Source: Sphingomonas telluris
Lineage (GTDB): Bacteria; Pseudomonadota; Alphaproteobacteria; Sphingomonadales; Sphingomonadaceae
Length of the DNA stretch: 64,000 nt
Reading direction: 5' to 3'
NCBI RefSeq assembly: GCF_022568775.1
Contig: NZ_JAKZHW010000001.1
Location: 620,001 to 684,000, forward strand
The notes below the pieces were generated by a model that was not told the origin of the DNA, searched no databases, and worked only from the letters and a program-made list of their open reading frames with translations. A program made the position numbers and the translations under genes. Shown here piece after piece: positions 7,315-16,905 of the stretch. Position 1 is the first letter of the stretch; the number at the start of each line of letters is the position of its first letter.

Positions 7315-9783
7315 GTGAAACTGGTCGTCGTAGAGTCGCCGGCGAAGGCGAAAACCATCGAAAAGTATCTGGGCGGGGGGCACCGTGTGCTCGCCAGCTA
7401 CGGGCACGTGCGCGATCTTCCGCCGAAGGACGGATCGGTCGATCCCGAGCATGACTTCGACATGCAGTGGCAGGTCTCGCCAGACCGGTCGAAGCAGCTG
7501 AAGCTCATCACGGACGAGGCCAAGAAGGCCGACGCGCTGATCTTGGCGACGGACCCCGACCGCGAGGGCGAGGCGATTAGCTGGCACGTGCAGGAAGTGC
7601 TCCGACAGAAGAAGGCGCTGCCGAAGGACGTCCAGCGGGTGACGTTCAACGCGATCACCAATGCGGCCGTCACCGAGGCCATGCGCAATCCGCGGAACCT
7701 CGATGAGGATCTGATCGATGCTTACCGCGCGCGCCGCGCGCTCGACTATCTGGTCGGTTTCACGCTTTCGCCGATCCTGTGGCGCAAGCTTCCGGGCGCA
7801 AAGTCGGCCGGGCGCGTCCAGTCGGTTGCGCTGCGCCTGATCGTCGACCGCGAGCGCGAGATCGAGGTCTTCAAGGCGCAGGAATATTGGCAGGTCGGCG
7901 CCACGTTCGAGGCGGATGGCCAGCAATTCTCTTCGCGTCTCGTCCAGCTCGACGGCAAGAAGCTGGACCGCCTGTCGATCGGCAGCAAAAGTGAAGCCGA
8001 CGCTGCCAAGGCGGCGGTCGAGGCCGGGCGTTTCACCGTCTCCTCCGTCGAGACCAAGCCATTCGCCAGGAACCCGCCGCCGCCGTTCACGACTTCCACG
8101 CTGCAGCAGGAGGCCGCGCGCAAGCTCGGCTTCGCGGCAAGCCACACGATGCGGGTCGCCCAGTCGCTCTACGAGGACGGGTTGATCACCTACATGCGTA
8201 CGGACGGCGTCGACATGGCCGAGGAGGCGATCAGCGCCGCCCGCAAGGCCATCGCCAATCGCTACGACAGCGGATTCGTGCCGGACAAGCCGCGCCGCTA
8301 CACGAGCAAGGCAAAGAACGCACAGGAAGCGCACGAAGCGATCCGGCCGACGGACTTCAGCCGCGCCAAGGCGGCCTCAGGCGATCACGCCCGGCTCTAC
8401 GAGCTTGTCTACAACCGTGCATTGGCGAGCCAGATGGCTTCGGCGCGGCTGGAGCGCACGACCGTCGAGCTGACCGACGGGACGGGCAGGGCGGTGCTTC
8501 GCGCAACCGGCCAGGTTGTTCTCTTCCCGGGCTATCTAGCGCTCTACGAAGAGGGGCGCGACGAGAAGGGGGACGACGAGGAAGGTGCGCGCATGCCCGC
8601 GCTTCGTGAGGGCGATGCGCCGCTGAAGACCGGCGTCGAGGCGACGCAGCACTTCACGCAGCCGCCGCCGCGTTATTCCGAGGCGAGCCTGGTCAAACGG
8701 CTGGAAGAGCTGGGGATTGGCCGGCCTTCGACCTATGCGTCGATCCTGCAGACGCTGAAGGACCGCGAATATGTCCGCGTCGAGAAGGCGCGGTTCATCC
8801 CCGAGGAGAGCGGGCGGCTGGTCACTGCGTTCCTGGAGCGCTTCTTCGAGAAGTACGTCAGCTACGATTATACGGCGGAGCTCGAGGAAGAGCTCGACGA
8901 CGTCTCAGGCGGTCGGCTCAACTGGCAGAAATTGCTGCAGGAATTCTGGCGCGACTTCCAGCCGAAGGCGGGCGAAGTCATGGAGCAGAAGCCCTCGGAA
9001 GTGACGGCGGCTCTCGACGAGTTCCTCGCGCCCTGGCTGTACCCGCCGAAGCCTGACGGGAGCGACCCACGGGTTTGCCCGGCGTGCGGCAACGGGCGGC
9101 TGTCGCTTCGCGGCGGCAAGTTCGGAGCGTTCGTGGCCTGCTCGAACTACCCGGAATGCCGATACACGCAGAAGTTCGGCCAGCCGGGCGGCGATCAGGC
9201 GAGCGAAGGCCCGCAGGACCTCGGCAACGGCATCGAGCTGAAGAGCGGACGCTTCGGCCCGTATCTCGAGCGCGACGGCAAGCGGGCGTCGATCCCGAAG
9301 GATGTTCCGGTCGCGGATGTGGATGTCGACATGGCGGAGCGGTTGCTGTCGCTGCCGCGCGAGATCGGCGCGCATCCGGAGACGGGGAAGACGATCAAGG
9401 CGTCGATCGGCCGGTACGGGCCGTATCTGGAGCATGACGGCAAATATGCGCGACTGCACTCGACCGCCGAAGTGTTCGAGACCGGCATGAACGCGGCAGT
9501 GGCGAAGCTCGCCGATGTCGCGGCGGGTGGCGGTCGCCGGCAGGGTGCATCGCGTGAGCCCATTGCAGTGCTCGGCGCGCATCCGTCGAGCGGCAAGGAG
9601 ATCAAAGTGATGTCCGGCCGCTTCGGGCCCTACGTCACCGACGGCACGACGCACGCTACCTTGCCCAAGAGCTCGGACCCGAAGGCGGTCACGCTGGAGC
9701 AGGCGGTCGAGTGGATCCAGACGAAGGAGGCCAAGGGACCGTCGAAGGGCAAGAAGAAGCCGGCGCGGAAGAAGAAGGGCTAG
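7315..9783 (+). CDS. topA: DNA topoisomerase I
   Basis: Type IA topoisomerase that relaxes negative supercoils. It has 822 residues. The TOPRIM domain opens with KLVVVESPAKAKTIEKYLGG and contains the DxDxE site ATDPDREGEAISWH. The nucleophilic tyrosine is Y293 in GLITYMRTDGVDM. The C-terminus has one zinc finger (CPACGNGRLSLRGG with CSNYPECRY), then three related repeats around SGRFGPYLERDGK, IGRYGPYLEHDGK and SGRFGPYV, and a Lys-rich tail. The start is GTG at 7315. Its TAG stop shares a CTAG with the stop of the convergent moeB gene. Confidence 0.96.
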   Translation: MKLVVVESPAKAKTIEKYLGGGHRVLASYGHVRDLPPKDGSVDPEHDFDMQWQVSPDRSKQLKLITDEAKKADALILATDPDREGEAISWHVQEVLRQKKALPKDVQRVTFNAITNAAVTEAMRNPRNLDEDLIDAYRARRALDYLVGFTLSPILWRKLPGAKSAGRVQSVALRLIVDREREIEVFKAQEYWQVGATFEADGQQFSSRLVQLDGKKLDRLSIGSKSEADAAKAAVEAGRFTVSSVETKPFARNPPPPFTTSTLQQEAARKLGFAASHTMRVAQSLYEDGLITYMRTDGVDMAEEAISAARKAIANRYDSGFVPDKPRRYTSKAKNAQEAHEAIRPTDFSRAKAASGDHARLYELVYNRALASQMASARLERTTVELTDGTGRAVLRATGQVVLFPGYLALYEEGRDEKGDDEEGARMPALREGDAPLKTGVEATQHFTQPPPRYSEASLVKRLEELGIGRPSTYASILQTLKDREYVRVEKARFIPEESGRLVTAFLERFFEKYVSYDYTAELEEELDDVSGGRLNWQKLLQEFWRDFQPKAGEVMEQKPSEVTAALDEFLAPWLYPPKPDGSDPRVCPACGNGRLSLRGGKFGAFVACSNYPECRYTQKFGQPGGDQASEGPQDLGNGIELKSGRFGPYLERDGKRASIPKDVPVADVDVDMAERLLSLPREIGAHPETGKTIKASIGRYGPYLEHDGKYARLHSTAEVFETGMNAAVAKLADVAAGGGRRQGASREPIAVLGAHPSSGKEIKVMSGRFGPYVTDGTTHATLPKSSDPKAVTLEQAVEWIQTKEAKGPSKGKKKPARKKKG

Positions 9784-10538
9784 GCCGAGCAGGTCCTGCA
9801 GCGCGGATCCTTCGGCAGGCGGATCTTCCGCCAGTCGAGGGCTTCTCCGTCGAACAGGAACAGGCTGCCCGCGACGTCTCCGCCGATGCCGACGATCGCT
9901 CGGATGGCCATGAGCGCGGCGAAACCGCCGACCGTGGCCGTCAGCGCTCCCAGGACGCCCTGCTCGGCGCAGGTATCGCAATCGTCGCTGTCGAAGGCAT
10001 CGCCGACGAAGCAGCGGTAGCAGGGCTTGTCCGCTTCCCAGCCGCGGAAGAACGCGACCTGGCCCTGGAACTGGACCGCTGCGGCCGACACGAGCGGGAT
10101 GCCGAGGCGGGTGAGCTTATCGCCCACGACCAGCCGTGTCGCGAAATTGTCGCAATCGTCGATGACGAGGTCGTGACCTCCGAGGAGCGTCTCGGCGTTG
10201 TCGGCGATCAGGCGTTGCCGGATCGGGTCGACCTCGACGTACGGGTTGAGTGCACGGACGAATTTCGCGGCTAGCACCGCTTTGGACTGACCGATCTGAT
10301 CGTTGCGGAAGATCGGCTGCCGCTGGAGGTTCGTGCGGTCGACGACGTCATCGTCGATAATCGTCAGCTTCCCGATACCAGCGCCTGCCAGTGCGGAGAT
10401 GACCACGCTTCCGATGCCGCCCGCGCCGACGATCGCGACGCTGGCCGCCTTTAGCCGCCGCTGACCAATGCCTCCAACTTGCGGAAGGACGATGTGCCTT
10501 GCGTACCGTTCGAGTTCGTCGTCGCTGAGTTCGGTCAC
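9780..10538 (-). CDS. moeB: HesA/MoeB/ThiF-family adenylyltransferase
   Basis: An E1-like enzyme that adenylates the C-terminal glycine of a small sulphur-carrier protein such as MoaD or ThiS. The 252 residues show the nucleotide-binding [17 protein letters not shown], the conserved [15 protein letters not shown] segment, DDCDNFATR, and zinc-binding pairs CYRC and [15 protein letters not shown] holds the candidate catalytic cysteine region. Whether it serves molybdopterin or thiamine cannot be told from sequence; no moaD or thiS is adjacent. The GTG start overlaps the dut stop (GTGA), so it ends the coaC-coaB-dut-moeB run. Confidence 0.88.
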   Translation of the reverse strand: MTELSDDELERYARHIVLPQVGGIGQRRLKAASVAIVGAGGIGSVVISALAGAGIGKLTIIDDDVVDRTNLQRQPIFRNDQIGQSKAVLAAKFVRALNPYVEVDPIRQRLIADNAETLLGGHDLVIDDCDNFATRLVVGDKLTRLGIPLVSAAAVQFQGQVAFFRGWEADKPCYRCFVGDAFDSDDCDTCAEQGVLGALTATVGGFAALMAIRAIVGIGGDVAGSLFLFDGEALDWRKIRLPKDPRCRTCSA

Positions 10539-10972
10539 CGCCCGGTGCTTCCGAACCCCCCGCTGCCGCGCGCTGTCTCGGCAAGCTCGTGCACTTCGGT
10601 GAAGTGCGCCCGGAGAACAGGGGCTGGGACGAGTTGCGCAATGCGCTCCCCGCGCTTCACCTCGAAAGGCTCGCTGCCGAGATTTGCGAGAATGACCTTC
10701 ACCTCGCCGCGATAGTCACTGTCGATCGTGCCCGGCGTGTTGAGGCAGGTGATGCCGTTCTTGAGAGCGAGGCCGGAGCGGGGACGGACCTGAACCTCGT
10801 TTCCATGCGGGATCTCGATCGCGAACCCGGTGGCAACCGCGTGACGCCGACCCGGTTCAAGCACCAGATTCTCGGCTGCGACGACGTCCAGCCCCGCTGC
10901 ATGCTCGGTCGCATAGGTGGGCAGCGGCAGGCCCTCGCCGTGGGGCAGGCGGGTCAACTTTATCTCGATCAT
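10535..10972 (-). CDS. dut: dUTP diphosphatase
   Basis: Hydrolyses dUTP to dUMP, preventing uracil incorporation and feeding dTMP synthesis. The 145 residues carry all five trimeric dUTPase motifs, including AGLDVVAAE (1), [11 protein letters not shown] (2), [13 protein letters not shown] (3), RGERIAQLV (4) and the C-terminal [10 protein letters not shown] (5), which closes over the active site. The ATG overlaps the coaB stop as ATGA. The long open frame continuing upstream of this start is antisense-like noise in GC-rich DNA and not an extension. Confidence 0.95.
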   Translation of the reverse strand: MIEIKLTRLPHGEGLPLPTYATEHAAGLDVVAAENLVLEPGRRHAVATGFAIEIPHGNEVQVRPRSGLALKNGITCLNTPGTIDSDYRGEVKVILANLGSEPFEVKRGERIAQLVPAPVLRAHFTEVHELAETARGSGGFGSTGR

Positions 10973-11604
10973 GCAAACTCCTGTGCGACGCGGCGGATGA
11001 GGTGCCGCGCGACTTCTTCCTTCGAATCCTCGGGCCAATCCTCGACGGAATCGGCGGTGACAAGGTGCACGCGATTGCGCGTTCCGCCCATGACGTCGCC
11101 CGAGACGTCGTTCGCGACGATCCAGTCCGCGCCTTTGCCGACCTGCTTGCCGATGGCGTTCTCGACCACGCGATTCGTCTCGGCCGCGAAGCCGATGACG
11201 AGGCGCGGCCGCTGCACGTGCGATGAAAGCTCGGCCAGGATGTCGCGGGTCGGGACGAACTTCAGCTTCGGCGGACCGTCGCCCTTCTTGAGCTTGCTCG
11301 GCGAGACCTCGACCCGCCAATCCGCGACGGCCGCCACCATGATCGCGACGTCGGCAGGCAGGGCGGCCATGACGGCGTCCGCCATTTGCTCCGCTGTCTC
11401 GACATCGATGCGCGTTACGTCGCGCGGCGTATCGAGGCAGACGGGGCCGGCGATCAGGGTCACGCGGGCGCCCAGCTCTTCCGCTGCAGCAGCGATGGCA
11501 AAACCCTGACGGCCGGAAGAGCGGTTCGCGATCACGCGCACCGGGTCGATGGGCTCGTGGGTTGGCCCCGCCGTGATCAGGACGTGCTTGCCGACGAGGC
11601 TCAC
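10969..11604 (-). CDS. coaB: Phosphopantothenate-cysteine ligase (separate CoaB)
   Basis: Second domain of the usual CoaBC enzyme, here a gene of its own. It joins cysteine to 4'-phosphopantothenate in CoA synthesis. The 211 residues begin with [17 protein letters not shown] and contain [24 protein letters not shown] (the catalytic-lysine region) and VIGFAAETN. The GTG start at 11604 overlaps the coaC TGA by four bases, so ribosomes ending coaC can restart here. It sits exactly where a fused coaBC would be expected beside dut and ubiB. Confidence 0.88.
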   Translation of the reverse strand: MSLVGKHVLITAGPTHEPIDPVRVIANRSSGRQGFAIAAAAEELGARVTLIAGPVCLDTPRDVTRIDVETAEQMADAVMAALPADVAIMVAAVADWRVEVSPSKLKKGDGPPKLKFVPTRDILAELSSHVQRPRLVIGFAAETNRVVENAIGKQVGKGADWIVANDVSGDVMGGTRNRVHLVTADSVEDWPEDSKEEVARHLIRRVAQEFA

Positions 11605-12146
11605 TTCGCGCCGAGGAATCCGTTCGAGGAAAGCCAGGAGACGATGGCTTCAGGCTCCGGCAGGCGACCGGGGCCGTACTCGCCGCAGGCCATTTCGCCT
11701 TCATCGGGCTCCATGACCCCCACGCCGTCGGCCTTGAGCTGGGCGACATTCCGCTGGGTGGCGGGGTGCTGCCACATGCGGACATTCATCGCGGGTGCGA
11801 CGGCCACCTTCTTGTCGGTGGCGAGGAGGAGGGTGGTTGCGAGATCGTCCGCCAGCCCCGCCGCCATCTTTGCGAGTAAATCGGCGGTCGCCGGGCAGAC
11901 GAGAACGAAATCGGCCGAGCGGCTGAGCTCGATGTGGCCCATGTCGATCTCGTCCTTGAGCTCCCAAAGCGAATTGTAGACGACGTTCTTCGCAAGCGCG
12001 CCCAACGCCATCGGCGTGACGAAATGCTCTCCGCCACGGGTTAGGACCGGCGTGATGTCGTGCCCAGCTTTCTTGAACAGCCGTACGAGCTCGAGGCTCT
12101 TGTAAGCGGCAATTCCTCCGCCGACGATCAGCAGTACTCGCGCCAT
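11601..12146 (-). CDS. coaC: Phosphopantothenoylcysteine decarboxylase (separate CoaC)
   Basis: FMN-dependent decarboxylase giving 4'-phosphopantetheine. The 181 residues contain [15 protein letters not shown] (flavin binding), the catalytic histidine in [12 protein letters not shown], the [11 protein letters not shown] substrate clamp and the ACGEYGPGR cysteine flap. It ends at FLGAK before any CoaB sequence, so it is a stand-alone enzyme. I chose ATG 12146 over a TTG three codons upstream. The next gene, coaB, overlaps by four bases. A single-base sequencing error could also split a fused gene, but both ends look like natural termini. Confidence 0.86.
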   Translation of the reverse strand: MARVLLIVGGGIAAYKSLELVRLFKKAGHDITPVLTRGGEHFVTPMALGALAKNVVYNSLWELKDEIDMGHIELSRSADFVLVCPATADLLAKMAAGLADDLATTLLLATDKKVAVAPAMNVRMWQHPATQRNVAQLKADGVGVMEPDEGEMACGEYGPGRLPEPEAIVSWLSSNGFLGAK

Positions 12147-12190
12147 GAGGAGCAAATGCCCCTAGCGCGCCCGCAAGTCGAGTGCGCACG

Positions 12191-12221
12191 AAAAAAGGCG
12201 GGACCCGCTAAGGGTCCCGCC
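12191..12221 (-). terminator. Rho-independent terminator after the low-complexity stress protein
   Basis: A perfect 10-bp stem, GGCGGGACCC (12197-12206) with GGGTCCCGCC (12212-12221), and a 5-base loop. On the minus strand it is followed by six T (12191-12196). It lies 23 bases beyond the end of the gene at 12244-13152 and separates that gene from coaC. Confidence 0.85.
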
Positions 12222-12243
12222 TCCTTCCGTGACGAAGCGTCAA

Positions 12244-13152
12244 TTAGGTGCGGGATCGCGATCCCCGGCCGCTTCCGCCACCGGTGTCCGACGTTTCCGT
12301 CGAGCCGGTCGTATCGGCCTGGACCGAGCCGCCTGTTCCGGTGGCGCCCGCAGAGGCTGAGCCTTGGCCGCCCGTGCCGGTCATCGATGCCGTTGTAGTT
12401 CCAACGCCGGCGTTCGAGCTGACGCCGAGCTCGTCGCTCGGCCCGAGGTTAAGCGGGCTCTGGCTAGGGCGCTTGCGCCGCCAGCTGTCGAAGTCGCTAT
12501 GGAACTGCTGCTCGCGTTCGCGGCAATAGTCGCCATAGTCCTTGTCGAGCTGCGACATCTGACGGTCGCGCCAGCTGCGATAATGATCGTCCTGGCTGCT
12601 TCCGAACGTCTGGTTGCCGAAGCCGCCCAGCGTGCCGCTATATTCGCTGTAGCCGAGCGACTCGTTCTCACCGCGATTGGCCTCGCCCCAGCTTTGCGGA
12701 TGGTCCCGGCGGTGCTGCCCGCGGAAGTCGCTTTCGTCGCGGAATCCGCCGAAGCCGCGGTTGGACGAGCTCGAGCGGTCACGATTGCCGGATTCGCTCC
12801 AGTAGCCGCCGCCGCGAGACGGGCCGTAGGCACGGTCCTGATTGCGGTTCTGGTCGCGATCCCAGGAGCTGCGGCCCTGCTGGCCACGATCCTGGTTCAT
12901 ATAGTCGGAACCGCCGCGGCCGATACGGCCATAGCTGCGCTCGCCGGAACGCCCGCGCTCCTGGTCGCGGCCGGAGCGATCGTCGTCATCGCTGAACCAT
13001 GAGCGAATTTCTTCGCCCGCACGCTCGAACAAGCCGCGGTCCTCGTCGCGGCCGCCGCTGCGGTGCGACCGCTCGCGGTCCTCATCGCGCCATCGCTCGC
13101 GGTTTTCGCCGCCGAAATCGCGGCCTCCCTGATCTCCATATCCTCTCGCCAT
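12244..13152 (-). CDS. Low-complexity Arg/Asp/Gly-rich SWF(G/S)D-type protein, probably stress-induced
   Basis: A 302-residue hydrophilic protein with no membrane segment. AGGAGG at 13160-13165, 7 bases before the ATG, fixes the start. The N-terminus resembles alphaproteobacterial stress proteins with the phrase ERAGEEIRSWFSDDDDR. The middle is rich in RDR, GGYW and SSSS. Around residues 200-235 (SWRDRQMSQLDKDYGDYCRE) there is a helical segment. The tail is Gly/Thr/Ser repeats. The biochemical role is unknown. A GGAAC-N17-CGTT element upstream and a strong terminator downstream make it a monocistronic unit, probably of the EcfG general stress regulon (inferred). Confidence 0.6.
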   Translation of the reverse strand: MARGYGDQGGRDFGGENRERWRDEDRERSHRSGGRDEDRGLFERAGEEIRSWFSDDDDRSGRDQERGRSGERSYGRIGRGGSDYMNQDRGQQGRSSWDRDQNRNQDRAYGPSRGGGYWSESGNRDRSSSSNRGFGGFRDESDFRGQHRRDHPQSWGEANRGENESLGYSEYSGTLGGFGNQTFGSSQDDHYRSWRDRQMSQLDKDYGDYCREREQQFHSDFDSWRRKRPSQSPLNLGPSDELGVSSNAGVGTTTASMTGTGGQGSASAGATGTGGSVQADTTGSTETSDTGGGSGRGSRSRT

Positions 13153-13213
13153 TTCGAGGCCTCCTGTCATGAGGTGAATCCAATGGGGTCGGGGCTGATG
13201 CCCACGTCATTCC

Positions 13214-13239
13214 AACGGACAGGCAACGGCGGACGTTCC
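13214..13239 (-). promoter_or_regulatory. EcfG-type (general stress ECF sigma) promoter
   Basis: On the minus strand GGAAC (13239-13235), a 17-base spacer and CGTT (13217-13214) match the EcfG consensus known in Alphaproteobacteria (GGAAC, 16-17 bases, CGTT). It is 62 bases upstream of the ATG at 13152, leaving room for a short leader. I saw no other clear copy of this element upstream of a start codon in the window. Confidence 0.65.
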
Positions 13240-13342
13240 GGTTAATTCCAGTGACTTGGCGTAGGTTTACAACCGGCGGACGCATGCCGCCGAGTCGGCC
13301 GGAACTTCTTCAGGCCAGGGCTGATTTGGAGCCCCTATCCGC

Positions 13343-14884
13343 TCAGATCAGAACCAGGGTCGCTACCACGCCGACGGCCGCCGCGACGATGCCGATTGCC
13401 GCATACATTCCCCAGTGACGCCGCTCGATAATGGCGATTTCCGGAAGAGGAGGGGGCGGGGGAGCAGCCCCGAATGGCGGGTAATACTGGTCCATTCGCT
13501 GGATCAGTTCGGGGATCAGCTTGGCCGCGCGGACCAGCTCGATCAGCCGGTCGGCGTAGTAGGCCTCCGGACCCAGTTCAGACCGCAGCCACTCGCGGAG
13601 GAAGGGCTCCGCGGTCTCCCACATGTTGATGTCGGGATCGAGCGCGGTCGCCACGCCCTCGTTCATGACCATGGACTTCTGCAGCAGCAGCAGGTGCGGC
13701 TGCGTCGGCATGTCGAAGTCGCGGGTGATCGAGAACAGGCTCTCGAGCATGCGGCCGACGGAGATTTCCTTCACCGGAAGCCCGCGGATCGGTTCGCCTG
13801 CGGCGCGGAGAGCGGTCGCGAATTCCTGCACGTTGTGGTGCGAAGGAACGTACTGAGCTTCGAAGTGGATTTCGGCGACGCGGCGATAGTCGCCGGTGAT
13901 GAGGCCGTAGAGGATCTCGGCAAGCCACATGCGGGCGCGGCGGTCGATCCGGCCCATGATGCCGAAGTCGATGGCGGCAATGCGCCCATCCTTCAGCGCG
14001 AAGAGGTTTCCGTGGTGGAGATCGGCGTGGAAGAATCCGTCCACGACGGCCTGCCTCAGGAACGCGCGGACGAGGATCGCGGCAAGCGCATTGCAGTCGT
14101 GACCGGCGGCGATCAGTGCTTCCCGATCGTTGAGCTTGATGCCGTCGAGCCATTCGAGCGTGAGCACGCGGCGCGCAGTCCGACGCCAGTCGATCTCCGG
14201 CACGTAATAACCCGGCTCGGCGACCATGTTCTCGCGAAGCTCGGACGCGCTCGCCGCCTCGCGCTGAAGATCGAGCTCCCGTGCGGTCCATTGCTTGAAC
14301 TGGGCGACCACAAGACGCGGACGAAGGCGCTGCGCTTCGTCGCCCATAGTCTCGACGTGGGCCGCCGCCCATTCGTAGGTGTCGATCGCCTTGGCGATGT
14401 CCTGCTCGACGCCCGGGCGAAGGACTTTGACGGCGACCACGCGGCCCTCGGTCGTCACCGCGCGGTGAACCTGGGCGATGGAGGCGGCGCCGATGGGTGT
14501 CTCTTCGAACTCGGAAAACAGGCTGTCGATCGGCGCTCCGAACGATGACTCGATTGTCTGTCGGATCGCCGCGAAGGGGGCGGGGGGGAGATTGTCCTGG
14601 AGCTGGGACAGGTTTTCGGCCGCCTTTGCTCCGACAAGATCGGGGCGCGTCGACAGGGCCTGGCCCAGCTTGATTGCGGCGGGCCCGATTTCTTGAAGTG
14701 CAGCCGCATAGTCGGGGACCGATGGATGTCGGACGCCGAGACTGATGAACCAGATGAGCGAGCGGACGGGTGCAGGCGTCAGCGGATCGTTCTGAATCCC
14801 GCGAAGAGCACCGTGGCGCGCAAGCGTCCGGCCCCACTTCATCAGGCGCCACAGATGCGTTGTGGAAGAAGTCAAATCTTCCAC
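13343..14884 (-). CDS. ubiB: Ubiquinone biosynthesis kinase-like protein UbiB
   Basis: Member of the UbiB/ADCK atypical kinase family needed for ubiquinone synthesis, membrane-anchored. The 513 residues include the family KxGQ motif (AAIKLGQALSTRPDL), the Ala-rich nucleotide loop in PIGAASIAQVHRA, VAVKVLRPG with the ATP lysine, and the catalytic HADLHHGNLFAL and AIDFGIMGR. Two C-terminal hydrophobic segments follow a proline run. The start is GTG at 14884, overlapping the ubiE stop by 13 bases. An internal ATG at 14842 is possible but would trim the conserved N-terminus. Confidence 0.93.
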   Translation of the reverse strand: MEDLTSSTTHLWRLMKWGRTLARHGALRGIQNDPLTPAPVRSLIWFISLGVRHPSVPDYAAALQEIGPAAIKLGQALSTRPDLVGAKAAENLSQLQDNLPPAPFAAIRQTIESSFGAPIDSLFSEFEETPIGAASIAQVHRAVTTEGRVVAVKVLRPGVEQDIAKAIDTYEWAAAHVETMGDEAQRLRPRLVVAQFKQWTARELDLQREAASASELRENMVAEPGYYVPEIDWRRTARRVLTLEWLDGIKLNDREALIAAGHDCNALAAILVRAFLRQAVVDGFFHADLHHGNLFALKDGRIAAIDFGIMGRIDRRARMWLAEILYGLITGDYRRVAEIHFEAQYVPSHHNVQEFATALRAAGEPIRGLPVKEISVGRMLESLFSITRDFDMPTQPHLLLLQKSMVMNEGVATALDPDINMWETAEPFLREWLRSELGPEAYYADRLIELVRAAKLIPELIQRMDQYYPPFGAAPPPPPLPEIAIIERRHWGMYAAIGIVAAAVGVVATLVLI

Positions 14885-15600
14885 CCGCTGTGGATGGTCA
14901 CCAGCCCGCCGAGCATCGGCTCCGCCGCCGCGCGAACGAAACCGGCTTCCGTCACCATGGCGCGGAACTGCAGCGGACGCGGGAAACGGCGGATGGATTC
15001 GACGAGATATTTGTAGCTCGCTTCATCATCGGCGAACGCTTTGCCGAGCTTCGGGATCACATTGTCCGCCCAGCGATCGTACAGCTGCGAAAATCCGGGC
15101 CAGTCGCTCGACGAGAATTCCATGCAGAAGAAGCGCCCGCCGCGCTTCAGGACGCGATGGGCTTCGCGGAGAGCGGCAGGGATGTCGGTAACGTTCCGAA
15201 TGCCGAACACGATCGTGTAGGCGTCGAATTGCGCATCGTCGAACGTGAGGGCTTCGGCATTCTCGACCTGCCAGCGAAGGTCGAGATCGCGGGCCTCGGC
15301 GCGCTTCTTGCCTTCTTCGAGCATGTCGGCGTTGATGTCGGAGACCGTGACGCGGGCTCCTCGGCGCGCCATGCGGAACGCGACGTCGCCTGTCCCGCCG
15401 GCCATGTCGAGGATGTCCTCGCCGGCGCGCGGCTTCACGCGATTGACGAAGCGATCCTTCCAAAGGCGGTGCAGGCCGCCCGACATCAGATCGTTCATCA
15501 GGTCGTAGCGGCGCGCGACCGAGCTGAAGACTTCGCCGACGCGGCGCGTCTTTTCCGCGGGCGTTACAAGCTCTTCGCCGAAGCTCACCTTATCCGACAT
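14872..15600 (-). CDS. ubiE: Ubiquinone/menaquinone C-methyltransferase UbiE
   Basis: SAM-dependent C-methylation of the benzoquinol ring in ubiquinone synthesis. The 242 residues begin [20 protein letters not shown] and show [19 protein letters not shown], the SAM-binding [31 protein letters not shown] and [12 protein letters not shown], all typical of UbiE. The start at 15600 matches the family. An open frame running further upstream under mutM is not part of it. It is head-to-head with mutM, 46 bases between starts, and coupled to ubiB. Confidence 0.95.
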   Translation of the reverse strand: MSDKVSFGEELVTPAEKTRRVGEVFSSVARRYDLMNDLMSGGLHRLWKDRFVNRVKPRAGEDILDMAGGTGDVAFRMARRGARVTVSDINADMLEEGKKRAEARDLDLRWQVENAEALTFDDAQFDAYTIVFGIRNVTDIPAALREAHRVLKRGGRFFCMEFSSSDWPGFSQLYDRWADNVIPKLGKAFADDEASYKYLVESIRRFPRPLQFRAMVTEAGFVRAAAEPMLGGLVTIHSGWKI

Positions 15601-15646
15601 CGGCGGGGCTCTAGCGGGCTTGCGGCTGCTCCGCCATATCGCGCCG

Positions 15647-16453
15647 ATGCCGGAGCTTCCCGAGGTTGAAACCACCGTCCGCGGACTGGAGCGCGTCCTT
15701 AAGGGACGGAAGCTCGTCCGTGTCGAACCGCGCCGGCCGGACCTCCGGCGCGCGCTGCCCCCTGACTTGGGCCAGCGATTGACCGGCGCACGGGTCACTG
15801 ACTTGGGGCGTCGCGCGAAATACGGGACGATCAGCACCGATCGGGGAGATACTCTGGTCTTTCATTTGGGCATGTCCGGGAAATGGCGGATCGACCCGGC
15901 CGAGCTCGACAAGCACGATCATTTCGTCATCGAGACGGACGAGGGTAGGCGCCTCGCGCTGAACGATGCGCGGCGGTTCGGCTCGCTCGACCTCGTTCCC
16001 ACCGACGAGCTTGCCGCGTGGCCGGCGTTCGCCGCTCTCGGGCCCGAGCCGATGGATCTCACGGCTCGTGAGCTGCAGCGAAAGCTCGCCGGGCGGAACG
16101 CCGCGATCAAGCTGCTCCTGCTCGACCAGAGCATCGTCGCGGGGCTGGGCAACATCTATGTCTGTGAAGCGCTCTACCGCGCGGGCATCCATCCCCGGCG
16201 GCCCGGGGGGTCTGTCTCGCTCGCACGGCTCGAGCGGCTCGTAGTGGCGATCAAGGAGGTTCTGGCCGAAGCCATCGAGGCGGGCGGATCGACGCTTCGC
16301 GACTATGCCGCGCCCAACGGTGAGCTGGGCTATTTCTCCAAGGCGTTTGCCGTCTACGACCGGGAAGGAAAGCCCTGCTCCTGCGGCGGAACGGTGAAGC
16401 GAATCGTGCAGGGCGGGAGGTCAACCTTCTACTGTCCGCGCTGCCAGCGGTGA
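15647..16453 (+). CDS. mutM: Formamidopyrimidine-DNA glycosylase
   Basis: Excises 8-oxoguanine and cuts the abasic site. The 268 residues start [15 protein letters not shown], so after Met removal Pro2 is the catalytic amine and E3 is present. This requirement fixes ATG 15647 over an upstream start at 15620. [11 protein letters not shown] supplies the catalytic lysine loop, [20 protein letters not shown] is the helix-two-turn-helix, and the C-terminal zinc finger has CSCGG and CPRCQR. It is divergent from ubiE. Confidence 0.96.
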   Translation: MPELPEVETTVRGLERVLKGRKLVRVEPRRPDLRRALPPDLGQRLTGARVTDLGRRAKYGTISTDRGDTLVFHLGMSGKWRIDPAELDKHDHFVIETDEGRRLALNDARRFGSLDLVPTDELAAWPAFAALGPEPMDLTARELQRKLAGRNAAIKLLLLDQSIVAGLGNIYVCEALYRAGIHPRRPGGSVSLARLERLVVAIKEVLAEAIEAGGSTLRDYAAPNGELGYFSKAFAVYDREGKPCSCGGTVKRIVQGGRSTFYCPRCQR

Positions 16454-16560
16454 CAGGTTGACGATTCGGACCTCCCTCGCTAGGGGAGCGGCGTGTCGGC
16501 GCGGCCTGATGGGCTACGCGCCGCTTTTTCATTGAGCCACAGGGTTTTAGAGGAATATTC

Positions 16561-16824
16561 ATGGCGAACACGCCGCAAGCCAAGAAGCGCATCCGCCGCA
16601 ACGACCGGCGCGCAGCCGTCAACCACAGCCGCATCAGCCGCATCCGGACCTTCATCAAGGCCGTCGAAACGGCGCTTGCTTCGGGCAAGAAGGATGAGGC
16701 TGCCGATGCGCTGCGCAAGGCTCAGCCGGAGATGGCGCGTGGCGTTTCCCGCGGTGTTCTCCACAAGAATACGGCTTCGCGAAAGATTTCGCGCCTGGCC
16801 AAGCGGGTCGCCGCTCTCGGCTAA
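16561..16824 (+). CDS. rpsT: 30S ribosomal protein S20
   Basis: Primary 16S rRNA-binding protein of the small subunit. The 87-residue basic, helical protein starts [17 protein letters not shown] and contains [18 protein letters not shown] and [19 protein letters not shown], all diagnostic of S20. It is monocistronic between mutM and dnaA, with a strong terminator directly downstream. The rpsT-dnaA order recurs in Alphaproteobacteria. Confidence 0.97.
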   Translation: MANTPQAKKRIRRNDRRAAVNHSRISRIRTFIKAVETALASGKKDEAADALRKAQPEMARGVSRGVLHKNTASRKISRLAKRVAALG

Positions 16825-16846
16825 CAGGCATTAGTCTCGAATGTGA

Positions 16847-16884
16847 AACGGGTCGTCGGCGGTGCCGGCGGCCCGTTGTTTTTT
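16847..16884 (+). terminator. Rho-independent terminator of rpsT
   Basis: The arms AACGGGTCGTCGGC and GCCGGCGGCCCGTT (ending 16877) pair over 14 bp with two G-T wobbles around a short loop, followed by a T-rich tail to 16884. It ends rpsT transcription before the dnaA leader begins. Confidence 0.85.
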
Positions 16885-16905
16885 GCGCGTCAAAAAAATG
16901 CAGCA

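Noticed and set aside
10973..11785. Upstream continuation of the dut reading frame
   Set aside because: It lies across coaB and coaC in another frame, is Arg-rich and lacks any domain; dut has a normal start at 10972.
16487..16535. Terminator between mutM and rpsT
   Set aside because: GCGGCG/CGCCGC followed by T5 is suggestive, but the loop is long and poorly paired, so I did not list it.
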